Of a DNA stretch of 33,220 nucleotides, positions 6,882 through 14,257 are shown in pieces; the stretch's first letter is position 1, and the number at the start of each line of letters is the position of its first letter. The notes under the pieces are model-generated. The model was not told where the DNA came from, ran no database searches, and saw only the letters and a list, made by a program, of their open reading frames with translations. The stretch lies in the NCBI GenBank assembly GCA_903832735.1, contig CAILCO010000112.1, positions 1-33,220 of the forward strand, read 5' to 3'. The position numbers and the translations under genes were made by a program. The stretch is from an uncultured Sterolibacterium sp. (GTDB lineage: Bacteria > Pseudomonadota > Gammaproteobacteria > Burkholderiales > Rhodocyclaceae).

Positions 6882-7322
6882 TCACTTCTTAAAGCCAGCT
6901 TTCACTGATCCAGCGACCGACTCAAGTTGTGCATCCAGTTCTCCCGCTTCAACAGCAGTCTTCAACGTCTCAAGCGTTGAAACAAGGTCGCTAGCACTGG
7001 CGAGCTCAACAGCGGTCTTGCCTTTGGCAATTTCAACAATCTTCGCACCGTAGCGCAGTTGAACGCACAGCTTGCCAGCATCTGTAGTAAATGCCCAGCT
7101 TTTGATGCGCTTGGGCACAGCTACTGTTTTCTTCTCGCCAGTTTCAGCATCCGTCACAGTCCGCTGCTTAGTCGGAGCGTAGCTCTTGCCATCCTGCGCT
7201 GCTGTAGCAAGCTGGATTTGCTCAAAGATGCGCTTTGCTACCTTATTGCGGCGCTGAACAGCAGGCGACATTTGGACAGGACGCTTTGCAGCGATCAGCT
7301 TCAAGTTAGCTAGTGCGCTCAT
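6882..7322 (-). CDS. DUF6641-like protein
   Basis: The 146-residue protein starts MSALANLKLIAAKRPVQMSP behind a GGAG site. From memory it fits the DUF6641 family of mobile-element proteins: the AAKRPVQMSPAVQRRNKVAKRI start, a KKTVAVPKRIKSWAF block (about 64-78), and the RYGAKIVEIAKGKTAVEL block (about 90-107), then a C-terminal helix pair. Function is unknown. It is basic and may bind nucleic acid, but I see no HTH. It starts 14 bp after the stop of the integrase stub and is the first complete gene of the satellite. Confidence 0.72.
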   Translation of the reverse strand: MSALANLKLIAAKRPVQMSPAVQRRNKVAKRIFEQIQLATAAQDGKSYAPTKQRTVTDAETGEKKTVAVPKRIKSWAFTTDAGKLCVQLRYGAKIVEIAKGKTAVELASASDLVSTLETLKTAVEAGELDAQLESVAGSVKAGFKK

Positions 7323-7336
7323 ATCATTTACTCCAT

Positions 7337-7588
7337 TTAGTTGTGTATGGCAACGTCTCTGAACTTGCGAGTAATAACTGGTAGGTTGTCGCGTTTGCGG
7401 ATCTCAGCCACAACCTTCAAATCTAATGCTTTTCTTTTCGCCTTCTCTAAGTCGCGCTCCTTAGTCGTTGCGCGTTGCCACTTGCCATCAACTTTGTAGC
7501 GACATTGCCAGATGCTGCTGCGCTCGCGCTGATACAGCACAAGTTCGCGCGCCAGCAGTATTTCAGTAGTTGGTGATTTTTCGGGCAT
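7337..7588 (-). pseudogene. Integrase N-terminal stub (arm-binding region only)
   Basis: The 83-codon frame matches the first 80 residues of the integrase at 1523-2896, with nine replacements, and then ends in three unrelated residues (IHN) and TAA. The break is after RDVA. All catalytic and core-binding parts are absent, so it cannot recombine DNA. What remains is the arm-type DNA-binding region, with its start and upstream signals kept. Most base differences between the copies are silent, so both diverged as working genes before this one was cut. It might still make a short DNA-binding protein. Confidence 0.88.
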
Positions 7589-7656
7589 AACGCACTGTAG
7601 TTTCTTTTGCCTAAATGAGCAAATGATCTAAGTGTGTAAGCTGGTTGGCAATATTG

Positions 7657-7688
7657 AAAAAAATGCCCCCAAGGATTAGTTGGGGGCA
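7657..7688 (-). terminator. Rho-independent-like terminator upstream of the integrase stub
   Basis: The minus strand shows stem TGCCCCCA/TGGGGGCA followed by seven U residues (7657-7663), as at 2968-2999. It should block read-through from the active tRNA-Lys operon into the satellite genes. Confidence 0.7.
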
Positions 7689-7885
7689 AATAGGAGGAGA
7701 CAACAATTACTCGTTGAAGGAGATTCAACGGCGCTAATAGTATCGGCGGCGCGTGTCGGCTTTATTTCCACGACGTAACTGTTTGTTGCGCGCGATCTGT
7801 AACCGCAAGTCAGCAAAACGACGCTGCGTAGGCAGTTAAACAGCGAGCAATTGAGCGTAGAAAACAGGCAGCACTTTTGAACAAA

Positions 7886-7906
7886 GTGTGTAAGTGGTGT
7901 GTAAGC
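7886..7906. other. Candidate integrase arm-type sites, satellite leader
   Basis: GTGTGTAAGT (7886-7895) and GTGTGTAAGC (7897-7906) stand at the same spacing to the att core as the pair at 3186-3206. Conservation of both repeats in diverged DNA supports a binding role. Confidence 0.5.
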
Positions 7907-7920
7907 AGTTTTGACAATGA

Positions 7921-7951
7921 CAACGGGTTAGCTTTGTTAGCTAACCCGTTG
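7921..7951. other. 13-bp perfect hairpin beside tRNA-Lys, copy 2
   Basis: CAACGGGTTAGCT pairs with AGCTAACCCGTTG over a TTGTT loop. On the minus strand it begins 17 bases after the tRNA 3' end, fitting a tRNA transcript terminator, although no clean U-run follows on that strand. Confidence 0.65.
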
Positions 7952-7967
7952 TATTTGCTGCTTTGTT

Positions 7968-8043
7968 TGGTGGGCCCTGACAGGATCGAACTGTCGACAA
8001 ACGGATTAAGAGTCCGCTGCTCTACCAGCTGAGCTAAGGGCCC
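7968..8043 (-). tRNA. tRNA-Lys(CTT), integration target
   Basis: The 76-base gene folds with acceptor GGGCCCT/AGGGCCC, standard D- and T-arms (GTTCGATCC) and anticodon loop CTCTTAA, giving anticodon CTT (Lys, AAG codons). CCA is encoded at the 3' end. It is the second gene of a two-tRNA operon, 30 bp after tRNA-Lys(TTT). Its 3' half, from anticodon loop to CCA, is supplied by the inserted element and repeats at 3268-3313, so the tRNA stays functional after integration. Confidence 0.97.
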
Positions 8044-8073
8044 GGTAGGATATTTTTCGCCTGCAGTTGTTAG

Positions 8074-8149
8074 TGGTGGGTCGTGCGGGGGTCGAACCCA
8101 CGACAAACGGATTAAAAGTCCGCTGCTCTACCAACTGAGCTAACGACCC
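8074..8149 (-). tRNA. tRNA-Lys(TTT)
   Basis: The 76-base gene has acceptor GGGTCGT/ACGACCC, D-arm GCTCAGTTGGTAGAGC, anticodon loop CTTTTAA (anticodon TTT, Lys) and an encoded CCA. It is the first gene behind a consensus promoter. It shares the anticodon-stem region with the CTT gene but was not used as the att site. Confidence 0.98.
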
Positions 8150-8163
8150 AGCGAAAGGCGCGA

Positions 8164-8192
8164 ATTATAGGAAGTAGCCGCCCCGATGTCAA
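8164..8192 (-). promoter_or_regulatory. Consensus sigma70 promoter of the tRNA-Lys operon
   Basis: On the minus strand TTGACA (8192-8187) and TATAAT (8169-8164) are perfect matches with 17-bp spacing. Transcription should begin near 8157, about 8 bases before the tRNA-Lys(TTT) 5' end. This would drive both tRNAs. Confidence 0.93.
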
Positions 8193-8216
8193 ACCCGCAA
8201 CAACCCGGCTACGGGA

Positions 8217-9344
8217 TCAGGGCTCGCGCATCATTTTCCAGTACTGAAATTTCATCGTGCCTGCGGAGCCGGCAATGATGGCGGCCAGTGCCAGCAAGGA
8301 ACCGAGCGCCAGTGTCGATACTCCGGTGACGCCCTGGCCGATGCTGCAACCCATGCCCAGCACCCCGCCCACGCCCATCAGGACCGCGCCGAGCGCGTGA
8401 TTGACGAAGTCGCCAAGCGAGGCGAACCATTCGAAGCGGAAGCTGCGGCTTGCCACGGCGTAAATAAACGAGCCGACGATCACCCCGGCGAAGGCGGCGA
8501 TACCGAAATTGATCAGCGATAAATTGGCGGGATCCATCAGGTAGTGCACGGCATCGCCCATCGGGCTGACGAATGTGAAAGACTGGGTCGACACCCGCGA
8601 CGGCAGGGTATCGGCCATCTCGGCCCATTCCTTCCAGGCCTGGCCGATGCCGCCGCCGGTGATCGCCCAGCCGGCTGCGACGGCCACGCCGACCGCCGCG
8701 CCGCCGAGAAGGTTGTCGCGATTGGCGCGGAACTCCCCTGAGCTGAAGATGAATATCAATAGCCCTGCCACGATGGCGCCACCCATCGTGAGATGCAGCG
8801 CGGCGGTATTCTCCATGCCGAGCACGCCGCCGAGGATGGCGTCGAGCGCCTGGCTCTTGATCCCGTACTGATCAAGTCCGATGGCCAGCGGCGCCATCCA
8901 ACTATCGAACAGCACGCCGTAGAAATCGCTCCAGATCATCAGATAGGCCATGACCGAGGCGATCGCCAGCACCACCAGCGACTTGAGATTGCCGCCGCCG
9001 AGGCGCACCAGGGTTTTGTTGCCGCATCCTGACGCGAGGGTCATGCCGATCCCGAACATCGCGCCGCCAAGCAGGTCGCGCAACCAGGCGAAGTTCGCCG
9101 AGCGGTAGGGAGGAAATGTGGCGTCCGAGAGATTCACCCGGCCGCTCGCCTCGAGCGCCAGGACGCAAGCGATGGCGACGGCGATGGCCAGGAGCCAGGA
9201 GCGCAGCCGGCCGGTGTCGGACATGTTGACCCAGTCTGACACCGCGCCCATGGTGCAGAAATTGGTCTTGTTTACGATGGCGCCCAGGAACGCCGCGATG
9301 ACGAACGCCGATAGCAGTACCTGATTGTGGATCGTGAACTGCAT
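8217..9344 (-). CDS. YeeE/YedE family sulfur (thiosulfate) transporter, TsuA-like
   Basis: The 375-residue inner-membrane protein has about nine to ten hydrophobic segments and the paired YeeE/YedE (DUF395) repeats. The three functional-looking cysteines of the TsuA thiosulfate channel family are present: C30 in NFCTMGA, C107 in ASGCGNKTLVR and C333 in GMGCSIGQG. In that family they relay thiosulfate or a related sulfur species into the cell. There is no tusA/tsuB sulfur carrier beside it. It starts 9 bp after queC in the same direction, so it may be the last gene of the long que/tol operon. The exact substrate is inferred. Confidence 0.87.
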   Translation of the reverse strand: MQFTIHNQVLLSAFVIAAFLGAIVNKTNFCTMGAVSDWVNMSDTGRLRSWLLAIAVAIACVLALEASGRVNLSDATFPPYRSANFAWLRDLLGGAMFGIGMTLASGCGNKTLVRLGGGNLKSLVVLAIASVMAYLMIWSDFYGVLFDSWMAPLAIGLDQYGIKSQALDAILGGVLGMENTAALHLTMGGAIVAGLLIFIFSSGEFRANRDNLLGGAAVGVAVAAGWAITGGGIGQAWKEWAEMADTLPSRVSTQSFTFVSPMGDAVHYLMDPANLSLINFGIAAFAGVIVGSFIYAVASRSFRFEWFASLGDFVNHALGAVLMGVGGVLGMGCSIGQGVTGVSTLALGSLLALAAIIAGSAGTMKFQYWKMMREP

Positions 9345-9353
9345 CTCCCGCCC

Positions 9354-10037
9354 TCAGCGGCTCAGGTAGGGCGTCGGATCGATGATACCGGCCGCCTCGA
9401 AGCCGGCGCGGCGCAGCCGGCAGGAGTCGCAGGCGCCGCAGGCGCGGCCCTGGGCGTCGGCCTGGTAGCAGGAGATGGTCTGCGAGTAATCGACGCCGAG
9501 CGAGACGCCGGTGCGGATGATCTCGGCCTTGGAAAGTTCGATCAGCGGCGCATGGATGGTCAGCCGCCGGCCTTCGACCGCCGCCCGGGTCGCAAGATTG
9601 GCCATGGTCTCGAAGGCGCGGATGTATTCCGGCCGGCAGTCGGGATAGCCCGAATAATCGACGGCATTGACGCCGACGAAGATGTCGGCTGCATCGAGCA
9701 CCTCGGCCCAGGCCAGGGCCAGCGAGAGCATGATGGTGTTGCGCGCCGGGACATAGGTGACCGGGATGCCCGTGCCGACGCCATCGGTCGGCACGTCTAT
9801 CGCCGAGTCGGTCAGGGCTGAGCCGCCGAACCGGGTCAGGTCGAGTTGCACAGTGCACTGCTCGGCGGCGCCGAGGCTCGCGGCGACGCGCGCCGCCGCT
9901 TCGAGTTCGACGCGGTGTCGCTGACCATAGTCCAGCGACAGGCAATGGCAGGAAAGTCCGCGGCTCCGGGCGAGCGCCAGGACGGTCGCAGAATCCAGTC
10001 CGCCGGAGAGCAGCACGACAGCATGAGCAGTCGACAT
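9354..10037 (-). CDS. queC: 7-cyano-7-deazaguanine synthase QueC
   Basis: The 227-residue enzyme converts 7-carboxy-7-deazaguanine to preQ0 using ATP and ammonia, in the queuosine pathway. The PP-loop ATP motif SGGLDS is at residues 10-15, and the zinc site C-X8-C-X2-C-X2-C is near the C-terminus ([17 protein letters not shown]). It follows queE, which makes its substrate. I use ATG 10037, matching the family N-terminus ([11 protein letters not shown]). This start directly abuts a 9-bp-stem hairpin and shows no ribosome site, which is unusual and suggests the repeat array upstream moved in. Confidence 0.96.
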   Translation of the reverse strand: MSTAHAVVLLSGGLDSATVLALARSRGLSCHCLSLDYGQRHRVELEAAARVAASLGAAEQCTVQLDLTRFGGSALTDSAIDVPTDGVGTGIPVTYVPARNTIMLSLALAWAEVLDAADIFVGVNAVDYSGYPDCRPEYIRAFETMANLATRAAVEGRRLTIHAPLIELSKAEIIRTGVSLGVDYSQTISCYQADAQGRACGACDSCRLRRAGFEAAGIIDPTPYLSR

Positions 10038-10159
10038 GTCAGTACGGCCGGGCCGACCCAACGTACTGACCCACCCCCGCGGGGGGCAGCGAACACAAGG
10101 CTGGAGGCCGCAGGACAGCCGAAGGCTGGTCCCGCGAAGCGGGATGCGGCTTTGCCGCA
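10038..10159. repeat. REP-like hairpin array between queE and queC
   Basis: Five inverted repeats are packed in 122 bp: GTCAGTACG/CGTACTGAC (10038-10046 with 10062-10070), the palindrome CCCCCGCGGGGG (10074-10085), CAGCC-gaa-GGCTG (10116-10128), TCCCGC-gaa-GCGGGA (10130-10144) and TGCGGC-ttt-GCCGCA (10145-10159). The last three are back to back with 3-nt loops. The makeup resembles intergenic hairpin repeats I remember from other betaproteobacteria. It may act in mRNA processing or termination between the two que genes, or be a selfish repeat. Confidence 0.8.
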
Positions 10160-10180
10160 CGGCGTGGGGGCAGTTTCATC

Positions 10181-10846
10181 CTAGCGGCCTCGCTCCGCAC
10201 CCCAGAGAATTTTATGCAGCTGCAACTGGAAGCGTACCGGCAACCGGTCCCGAAGTATCCAGTCGGCCAGTTGCGCCGGCTCCAGTTGCCCTTGCACCGG
10301 GGCAAACAGCACCGTGCAGATCTCATCCAGCCGCCTCGCGCGCAACACCTGTCGCGCCCAGTCGTAATCGCTTGCTGAGGCCAGCACGAACTTGATCTCG
10401 TCGCGGCCGTTGAGCGCATCCAGGTTCTCCCAGCGGTTCTTCTCCGCCTCGCCGGAACCAGGCGCCTTCAGGTCCATGATCCTGGCGACGCGGGGATCGA
10501 CGCCGGCAAGATTGAGCGCGCCGCTGGTTTCCAGAGAAACCGAGTGACCGGCCTCGCACAGCACCCGCAACAGCTCGAGACAAGCCTTCTGCGCCAGCGG
10601 CTCGCCGCCGGTGACGCAGACGGCATGGCAGGCATATTGGGCGACGCGGTCCAGCACCTCGGACACGCTCATACTGCTGCCGCCGGAAAAGGCATATTCG
10701 CTATCGCACCAGGTGCAGCGCAGCGGACAGCCGGTGAGGCGAACGAAGACGGTAGGCAGCCCGACACGGGTCGACTCGCCCTGCAGCGAATGGAAGATTT
10801 CGCTGATCTTCAGTGTCGCCTCCCTACCGGCAATGCCGCCCGCCAT
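10181..10846 (-). CDS. queE: 7-carboxy-7-deazaguanine synthase QueE
   Basis: The 221-residue radical SAM enzyme makes 7-carboxy-7-deazaguanine from 6-carboxytetrahydropterin. The cluster motif C-X3-C-X2-C is seen in GCPLRCTWCDSEYAF, after the family start LKISEIFHSLQGES. The SAM-binding TGGEP lies at about residue 85-90. ATG 10846 shares one base with the cpoB stop (TGATG), so translation is coupled; a longer frame upstream overlaps cpoB and is rejected. Gene order with queC downstream agrees with the pathway. No queD is in view. Confidence 0.95.
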   Translation of the reverse strand: MAGGIAGREATLKISEIFHSLQGESTRVGLPTVFVRLTGCPLRCTWCDSEYAFSGGSSMSVSEVLDRVAQYACHAVCVTGGEPLAQKACLELLRVLCEAGHSVSLETSGALNLAGVDPRVARIMDLKAPGSGEAEKNRWENLDALNGRDEIKFVLASASDYDWARQVLRARRLDEICTVLFAPVQGQLEPAQLADWILRDRLPVRFQLQLHKILWGAERGR

Positions 10847-11625
10847 CACTTCTTCTTGAGCGTCAGTCTGGCGGTCTGGGCAGCGCTGCTGTTCGGATAG
10901 TGTGCGATCAGGGACTCGAAGGTCTTCCGGGCACCCTTGGCGTCGCCACTCAACTGCTGGCTGTTGGCCTGGCCGAGCAGCGCATCCGGCGCCCGGCCGT
11001 CCTGGGGCCAGCCGGCCGGCACCTTGGCGAACATTTCGGCGGCCTTGGCGTACTCGCGCAACTGGTAGTGGCACGAGGCGGCCCAGTAGTGCGCGCTCGG
11101 CAATAGCGTGCTCTTGCCGTAATTCTTGATGAAGTCCTGGAAGGCCTGCAGGGCGTCCTTGTACTTGACGCTCTTGAACAGGGTCAATGCCGCCTCGTAA
11201 TCGCGCGTCTCGGCGGCGGCATCGACCTCGGGCGCGGCGGGTTTGGCTTCGACCTGGACCTGGGCGGCGGCCGTCTCCAGTTTGCGCAAACGTGCGTCGA
11301 GATCGGCATAGAAATCGGTCTGCCGCTTTTTCGCCGCCTCGGTCTCGTAGCCTTGCACTTCGATCTGGCCGCGCAGCTTGGCAAGCTCGGCTTTCAGCGC
11401 CTCGAACTGGTTGGCGAGATCGATCTGGCCGCGCGTTGCGGTGTTGAAACCGGCATCGATGCGCTCGCCCTGCTTGGCCAATTCGCTCTGCAACTGCGTC
11501 CAGTCGGCGCGCAGTTGCGCCACGCCGGCGCGGGCCACGTCGTCATCGAACATCCCGGCGCGCGCGGGCGCTGCCGCCAGCGTCAGGACGGACGCCGCCA
11601 GGACGGCGAACCCTGTGGCGCGCAT
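10846..11625 (-). CDS. cpoB: Cell division coordinator CpoB (YbgF)
   Basis: The 259-residue periplasmic protein has a signal peptide ending ARA|G (about residue 23). A coiled-coil, trimer-forming TolA-binding segment covers about 35-115, followed by an Ala/Pro-rich linker, and TPR repeats at about 140-255 (YEAALTLFKSVKYKDALQAF, LGQANSQQLSGD). In E. coli it links PBP1B and Tol during septation. It is the last gene of the tol-pal block, 3 bp after pal. Confidence 0.95.
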   Translation of the reverse strand: MRATGFAVLAASVLTLAAAPARAGMFDDDVARAGVAQLRADWTQLQSELAKQGERIDAGFNTATRGQIDLANQFEALKAELAKLRGQIEVQGYETEAAKKRQTDFYADLDARLRKLETAAAQVQVEAKPAAPEVDAAAETRDYEAALTLFKSVKYKDALQAFQDFIKNYGKSTLLPSAHYWAASCHYQLREYAKAAEMFAKVPAGWPQDGRAPDALLGQANSQQLSGDAKGARKTFESLIAHYPNSSAAQTARLTLKKK

Positions 11626-11628
11626 CGC

Positions 11629-12171
11629 TCAGTACTCTCCCGTATAGAGCATGTCGTCGCGGCGGTTCTCGGCCCAGGCGGCATCATCGTGCCCGGGATT
11701 GCGCGGCTTCTCTTCACCGAGGCTAACCGATTCCATCTGCTCATCCTTGGCACCGAGCAGCGACAGCATCTTCTTCACCGCGTCGGCGCGCTTCTGGCCG
11801 AGGGCGAGGTTGTATTCACGACTGCCGCGCTCGTCGGCATTGCCCTGGATCAGCATCTTGACCTTGGGATTGGCGGCCAGGAAACTGCCGTGCGCTTCCA
11901 GCAGAGGCTTGAACTCGTCCTTGATCGAGTACTGATCGTAATCGAAGTACACGCTGCGCTTGGAAAGGATGTTCTTCGGATCCCTGAGCGCCGCCATGCC
12001 GGTGAGTTCCACCGGTTCCGGCGTGACCGGCTTGACCTGCGGCACTTCCACCTTGACCGCCGCCGGGGTGCGCTCCTCGACCTTGGCACCGGTCTGCTCG
12101 GGCGCGGGGGGCTGGGAACCGCAGGCGGCCAGCATCAGGCTGGCGACAGCAATAAGGAAAATCTTACTCAT
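11629..12171 (-). CDS. pal: Peptidoglycan-associated lipoprotein Pal
   Basis: The 180-residue product has a lipoprotein signal with lipobox LAAC (C17) and a Pro/Val-rich linker to about residue 60. The OmpA C-terminal domain (about 70-178) binds peptidoglycan and carries the NADERGSREYN signature. It would be anchored in the outer membrane and bind TolB and peptidoglycan. It follows tolB by 26 bp. Confidence 0.97.
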   Translation of the reverse strand: MSKIFLIAVASLMLAACGSQPPAPEQTGAKVEERTPAAVKVEVPQVKPVTPEPVELTGMAALRDPKNILSKRSVYFDYDQYSIKDEFKPLLEAHGSFLAANPKVKMLIQGNADERGSREYNLALGQKRADAVKKMLSLLGAKDEQMESVSLGEEKPRNPGHDDAAWAENRRDDMLYTGEY

Positions 12172-12197
12172 GGTCAGGCTCCCTAGGTTTGAATTGC

Positions 12198-13481
12198 TTA
12201 TTTTACGAAAAAGCCCCAGGCCGGCTCGCGCACATCCGCAGCCTGCACCGAGAGTTTCTGTTTGACGCGACCATCACTGGAAACGGCGGCGAGCACGCCA
12301 CGGCCGCCTACTTCGGTGGCGTAAATGATCATCCGGCCGTTGGGTGCAAAGCTCGGCGACTCGTCCTTGGACGAATCGGTCAATATCTGCGTCTGCTTGC
12401 TTGCGAGGTCCATCAAGGCCACCTGAAACCGGCCATCGTTGCGCGCGATGAAGGCCATGCTCTTGCCGTCGGGCGACAGCCGCGGCGTGACATTGTAGCT
12501 GCCCTCGAAAGTGACGCGCTCGGCTCCCCCGCCAGCTGCGGGAATACGATAGATCTGCGGACTGCCGCCGCGATCGGAGGTGAAGTAGATCGATTGCCCA
12601 TCGGGCGAGAAGCGCGGCTCGGTGTCTATGCCGGCGGAACTGGCCAGGCGAAGAATGCCGCTGCCGTCGGCGTTGACCAGATAAAGCTGGGAGCCGCCAT
12701 CCTTGGAAAGGACCACAGCCAGTTTCTTGCCGTCCGGCGACCAGGCCGGCGCGGAATTCGAGCCCTTGAAGTTGGCGGCGACATGGCGTCGGCCGGTGGC
12801 CAGCGAATGCACGTAGACGATAGGCTTCTTCGCTTCGAAAGAGACATAGGCCAGACGGGTGCCGTCGGGCGACCAGGTCGGCGAGATGATGGGCTCGCGT
12901 GAAGCGAGCGCGGTCTGGGCATTCTCGCCATCGGCATCGGCGATCTGCAGTTCGTAGCGGCCGGTGCTTTTCACCACATAGGCGATACGCGTCGAAAAGA
13001 TTCCCGGTTCGCCAGTCAATTTCTCATAGATGAAGTCGCTGATGCGGTGTGCCGTGGCGCGCAATTGCCCGGTATTGGCGATGAAGGCCTGGCCGCCGAG
13101 CGCCGCCTGCTTTTGCACATCGTATAACCGAAAGCGCGTCTCGTAGCGGCCATCGGCGGCGGCGCTGACGCTGCCGGTGGCAAGCGCGTCAGCGCCGCGT
13201 GCCTTCCAGTCGGGATAACTGACCGGCGCGGTTTCGGCCAGGGCGGTGGCCCCGGCATCGATCAGACGGAACTGGCCGCTGCGTTCGAGGTCGGCGCGCA
13301 CCACCGAGGCCAGCGCCTGGGAGACGATGCGCTCGCCGGAAAAGTCGGCCACGGCCACCGGCAGACGGTTGGCCCCTGCACCGGTGATTTCGATCGACAA
13401 CTGGGCGTGGGCCGCGGCGGAGAAACACAGCAATGACGCTGCTAGGCTGCGAAAAGCGAAACGACACAAGACAGATTTCAT
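12198..13481 (-). CDS. tolB: Tol-Pal system periplasmic protein TolB
   Basis: The 427-residue protein has a signal peptide cut after AHA (about residue 26), an N-terminal alpha/beta domain to about 160, then a six-bladed beta-propeller with repeated WSPDG/FSPDG motifs (SPTWSPDGTRLAY, PAWSPDGKKLAV, PRFSPDGQSIYF, PRLSPDGKSMAF). The propeller binds Pal, and the N-terminus binds TolA. Length is normal. It lies 17 bp after tolA. Confidence 0.97.
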   Translation of the reverse strand: MKSVLCRFAFRSLAASLLCFSAAAHAQLSIEITGAGANRLPVAVADFSGERIVSQALASVVRADLERSGQFRLIDAGATALAETAPVSYPDWKARGADALATGSVSAAADGRYETRFRLYDVQKQAALGGQAFIANTGQLRATAHRISDFIYEKLTGEPGIFSTRIAYVVKSTGRYELQIADADGENAQTALASREPIISPTWSPDGTRLAYVSFEAKKPIVYVHSLATGRRHVAANFKGSNSAPAWSPDGKKLAVVLSKDGGSQLYLVNADGSGILRLASSAGIDTEPRFSPDGQSIYFTSDRGGSPQIYRIPAAGGGAERVTFEGSYNVTPRLSPDGKSMAFIARNDGRFQVALMDLASKQTQILTDSSKDESPSFAPNGRMIIYATEVGGRGVLAAVSSDGRVKQKLSVQAADVREPAWGFFVK

Positions 13482-13498
13482 GATGAGGAATTATACCT

Positions 13499-14257
13499 TC
13501 AGTTATCCAGCGGCTTGAACGTAAGTTCGAGCGAACGACTGAATAGTTCCGCCTGCTCCGGCCGGGGCAGTGGCGAGGATTTCCAGATGGCCCGCTCCAC
13601 GGCCGTATCGTAAGCCTCATGGCCGCTGGTCTTCTTCAACTTGACGCTGAGTATTTCTCCGCTGGGCAATTGCACGACATCGAATAGCGCTTCCGGATTG
13701 CCCTTGATGCCGGGCGGCAGGACGATATTACCCTTGATCTTGCCGCGTATCCTGGCCACGTAATCGGCGTTCGCCCGATCCCTCGCCGAGGCGGCCTGCG
13801 CCGCCTTCAGTTGCGCCACCCGCTTCTCGTCAGCGACGATATTTTTGCGCTCTTCGGTGGCCTTGAGATCTTCTTCGAGCAACCTGCCTGGATCAAACTG
13901 TGGTTTCGCTGTCGGTTTCGGCGGCACGGGCGCAGCTTTCACCGGTTTCGGTTTTTCCTTGATCGCGATCTCGGGCTTGGGCGGCGGCTTGGCTTCCACC
14001 TTGGGTAGCGGCTTGGGCTCAGGCGCAGGTTTGGGTTTCACTTCCGGCGCGGGAGCAGCTTCCTCCTTTCGCGGCGGCGCCTCCGCCCGGGGCGGCGCGG
14101 GCTCGGCGCGCACCAGTTCGACCTCGACGGCCTCGGGCGAACGGCTCTGCCAGCGAATGCCGTAGAACAGGAAGGCGATCAGCAGGAGATGCACCGCCAC
14201 CGCCAGGACCACCGCGGCGCGCCTGCCAGGCGCGGGCACCGGCTGGGCGAATTTCAT
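13499..14257 (-). CDS. tolA: Cell envelope protein TolA
   Basis: The 252-residue protein has one N-terminal membrane anchor (about 14-33, AAVVLAVAVHLLLIAFLF). A long Pro/Lys/Glu/Ala-rich spanning domain follows (about 45-185; first PxPKP repeats, then a charged helix). The C-terminal TonB-like domain begins at about 190 (GNPEALFDVVQLPSGEI). It transmits proton-motive-force energy from TolQR to TolB/Pal. ATG 14257 overlaps the tolR stop by four bases (ATGA). The same reading frame stays open upstream through tolR, but that part is a shadow. Confidence 0.95.
   Translation of the reverse strand: MKFAQPVPAPGRRAAVVLAVAVHLLLIAFLFYGIRWQSRSPEAVEVELVRAEPAPPRAEAPPRKEEAAPAPEVKPKPAPEPKPLPKVEAKPPPKPEIAIKEKPKPVKAAPVPPKPTAKPQFDPGRLLEEDLKATEERKNIVADEKRVAQLKAAQAASARDRANADYVARIRGKIKGNIVLPPGIKGNPEALFDVVQLPSGEILSVKLKKTSGHEAYDTAVERAIWKSSPLPRPEQAELFSRSLELTFKPLDN

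Larger units (their letters stand above)
3268..8013. mobile_element. Integrase-defective satellite element (CIME-like) in tRNA-Lys
   Basis: About 4.7 kb bounded by direct copies of the tRNA-Lys 3' half (3268-3313 and 7968-8013). It contains a complete integrase leader but an integrase cut to 83 codons, and then seven or eight small genes, all on the minus strand, AT-rich, and without known conjugation or phage functions. Two att sites with no own recombinase, lying next to a related complete element, is the arrangement called a cis-mobilisable element. Mobility is inferred from structure. Confidence 0.8.
7347..8013 (-). repeat. Direct repeat copy 2: att core + leader + first 80 integrase codons
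   Basis: Homologous to 2656-3313, identical over 7939-8013. The gene-free part 7589-7967 (379 bp) contains the terminator-like hairpin, the GTGTGTAAGC pair and the 13-bp hairpin, and no supported coding sequence. The copies differ at many positions, so these are two related elements side by side and not a fresh duplication. Confidence 0.9.

Noticed and set aside
8101-8125. Second possible att site in tRNA-Lys(TTT)
   Set aside because: It shares the anticodon-stem sequence with the CTT gene, but differs at the anticodon and T-arm, and no element junction matches it.
8902-9945. 347-codon minus-strand frame across yedE and queC
   Set aside because: Out-of-frame Arg-rich shadow across two real genes and their junction.
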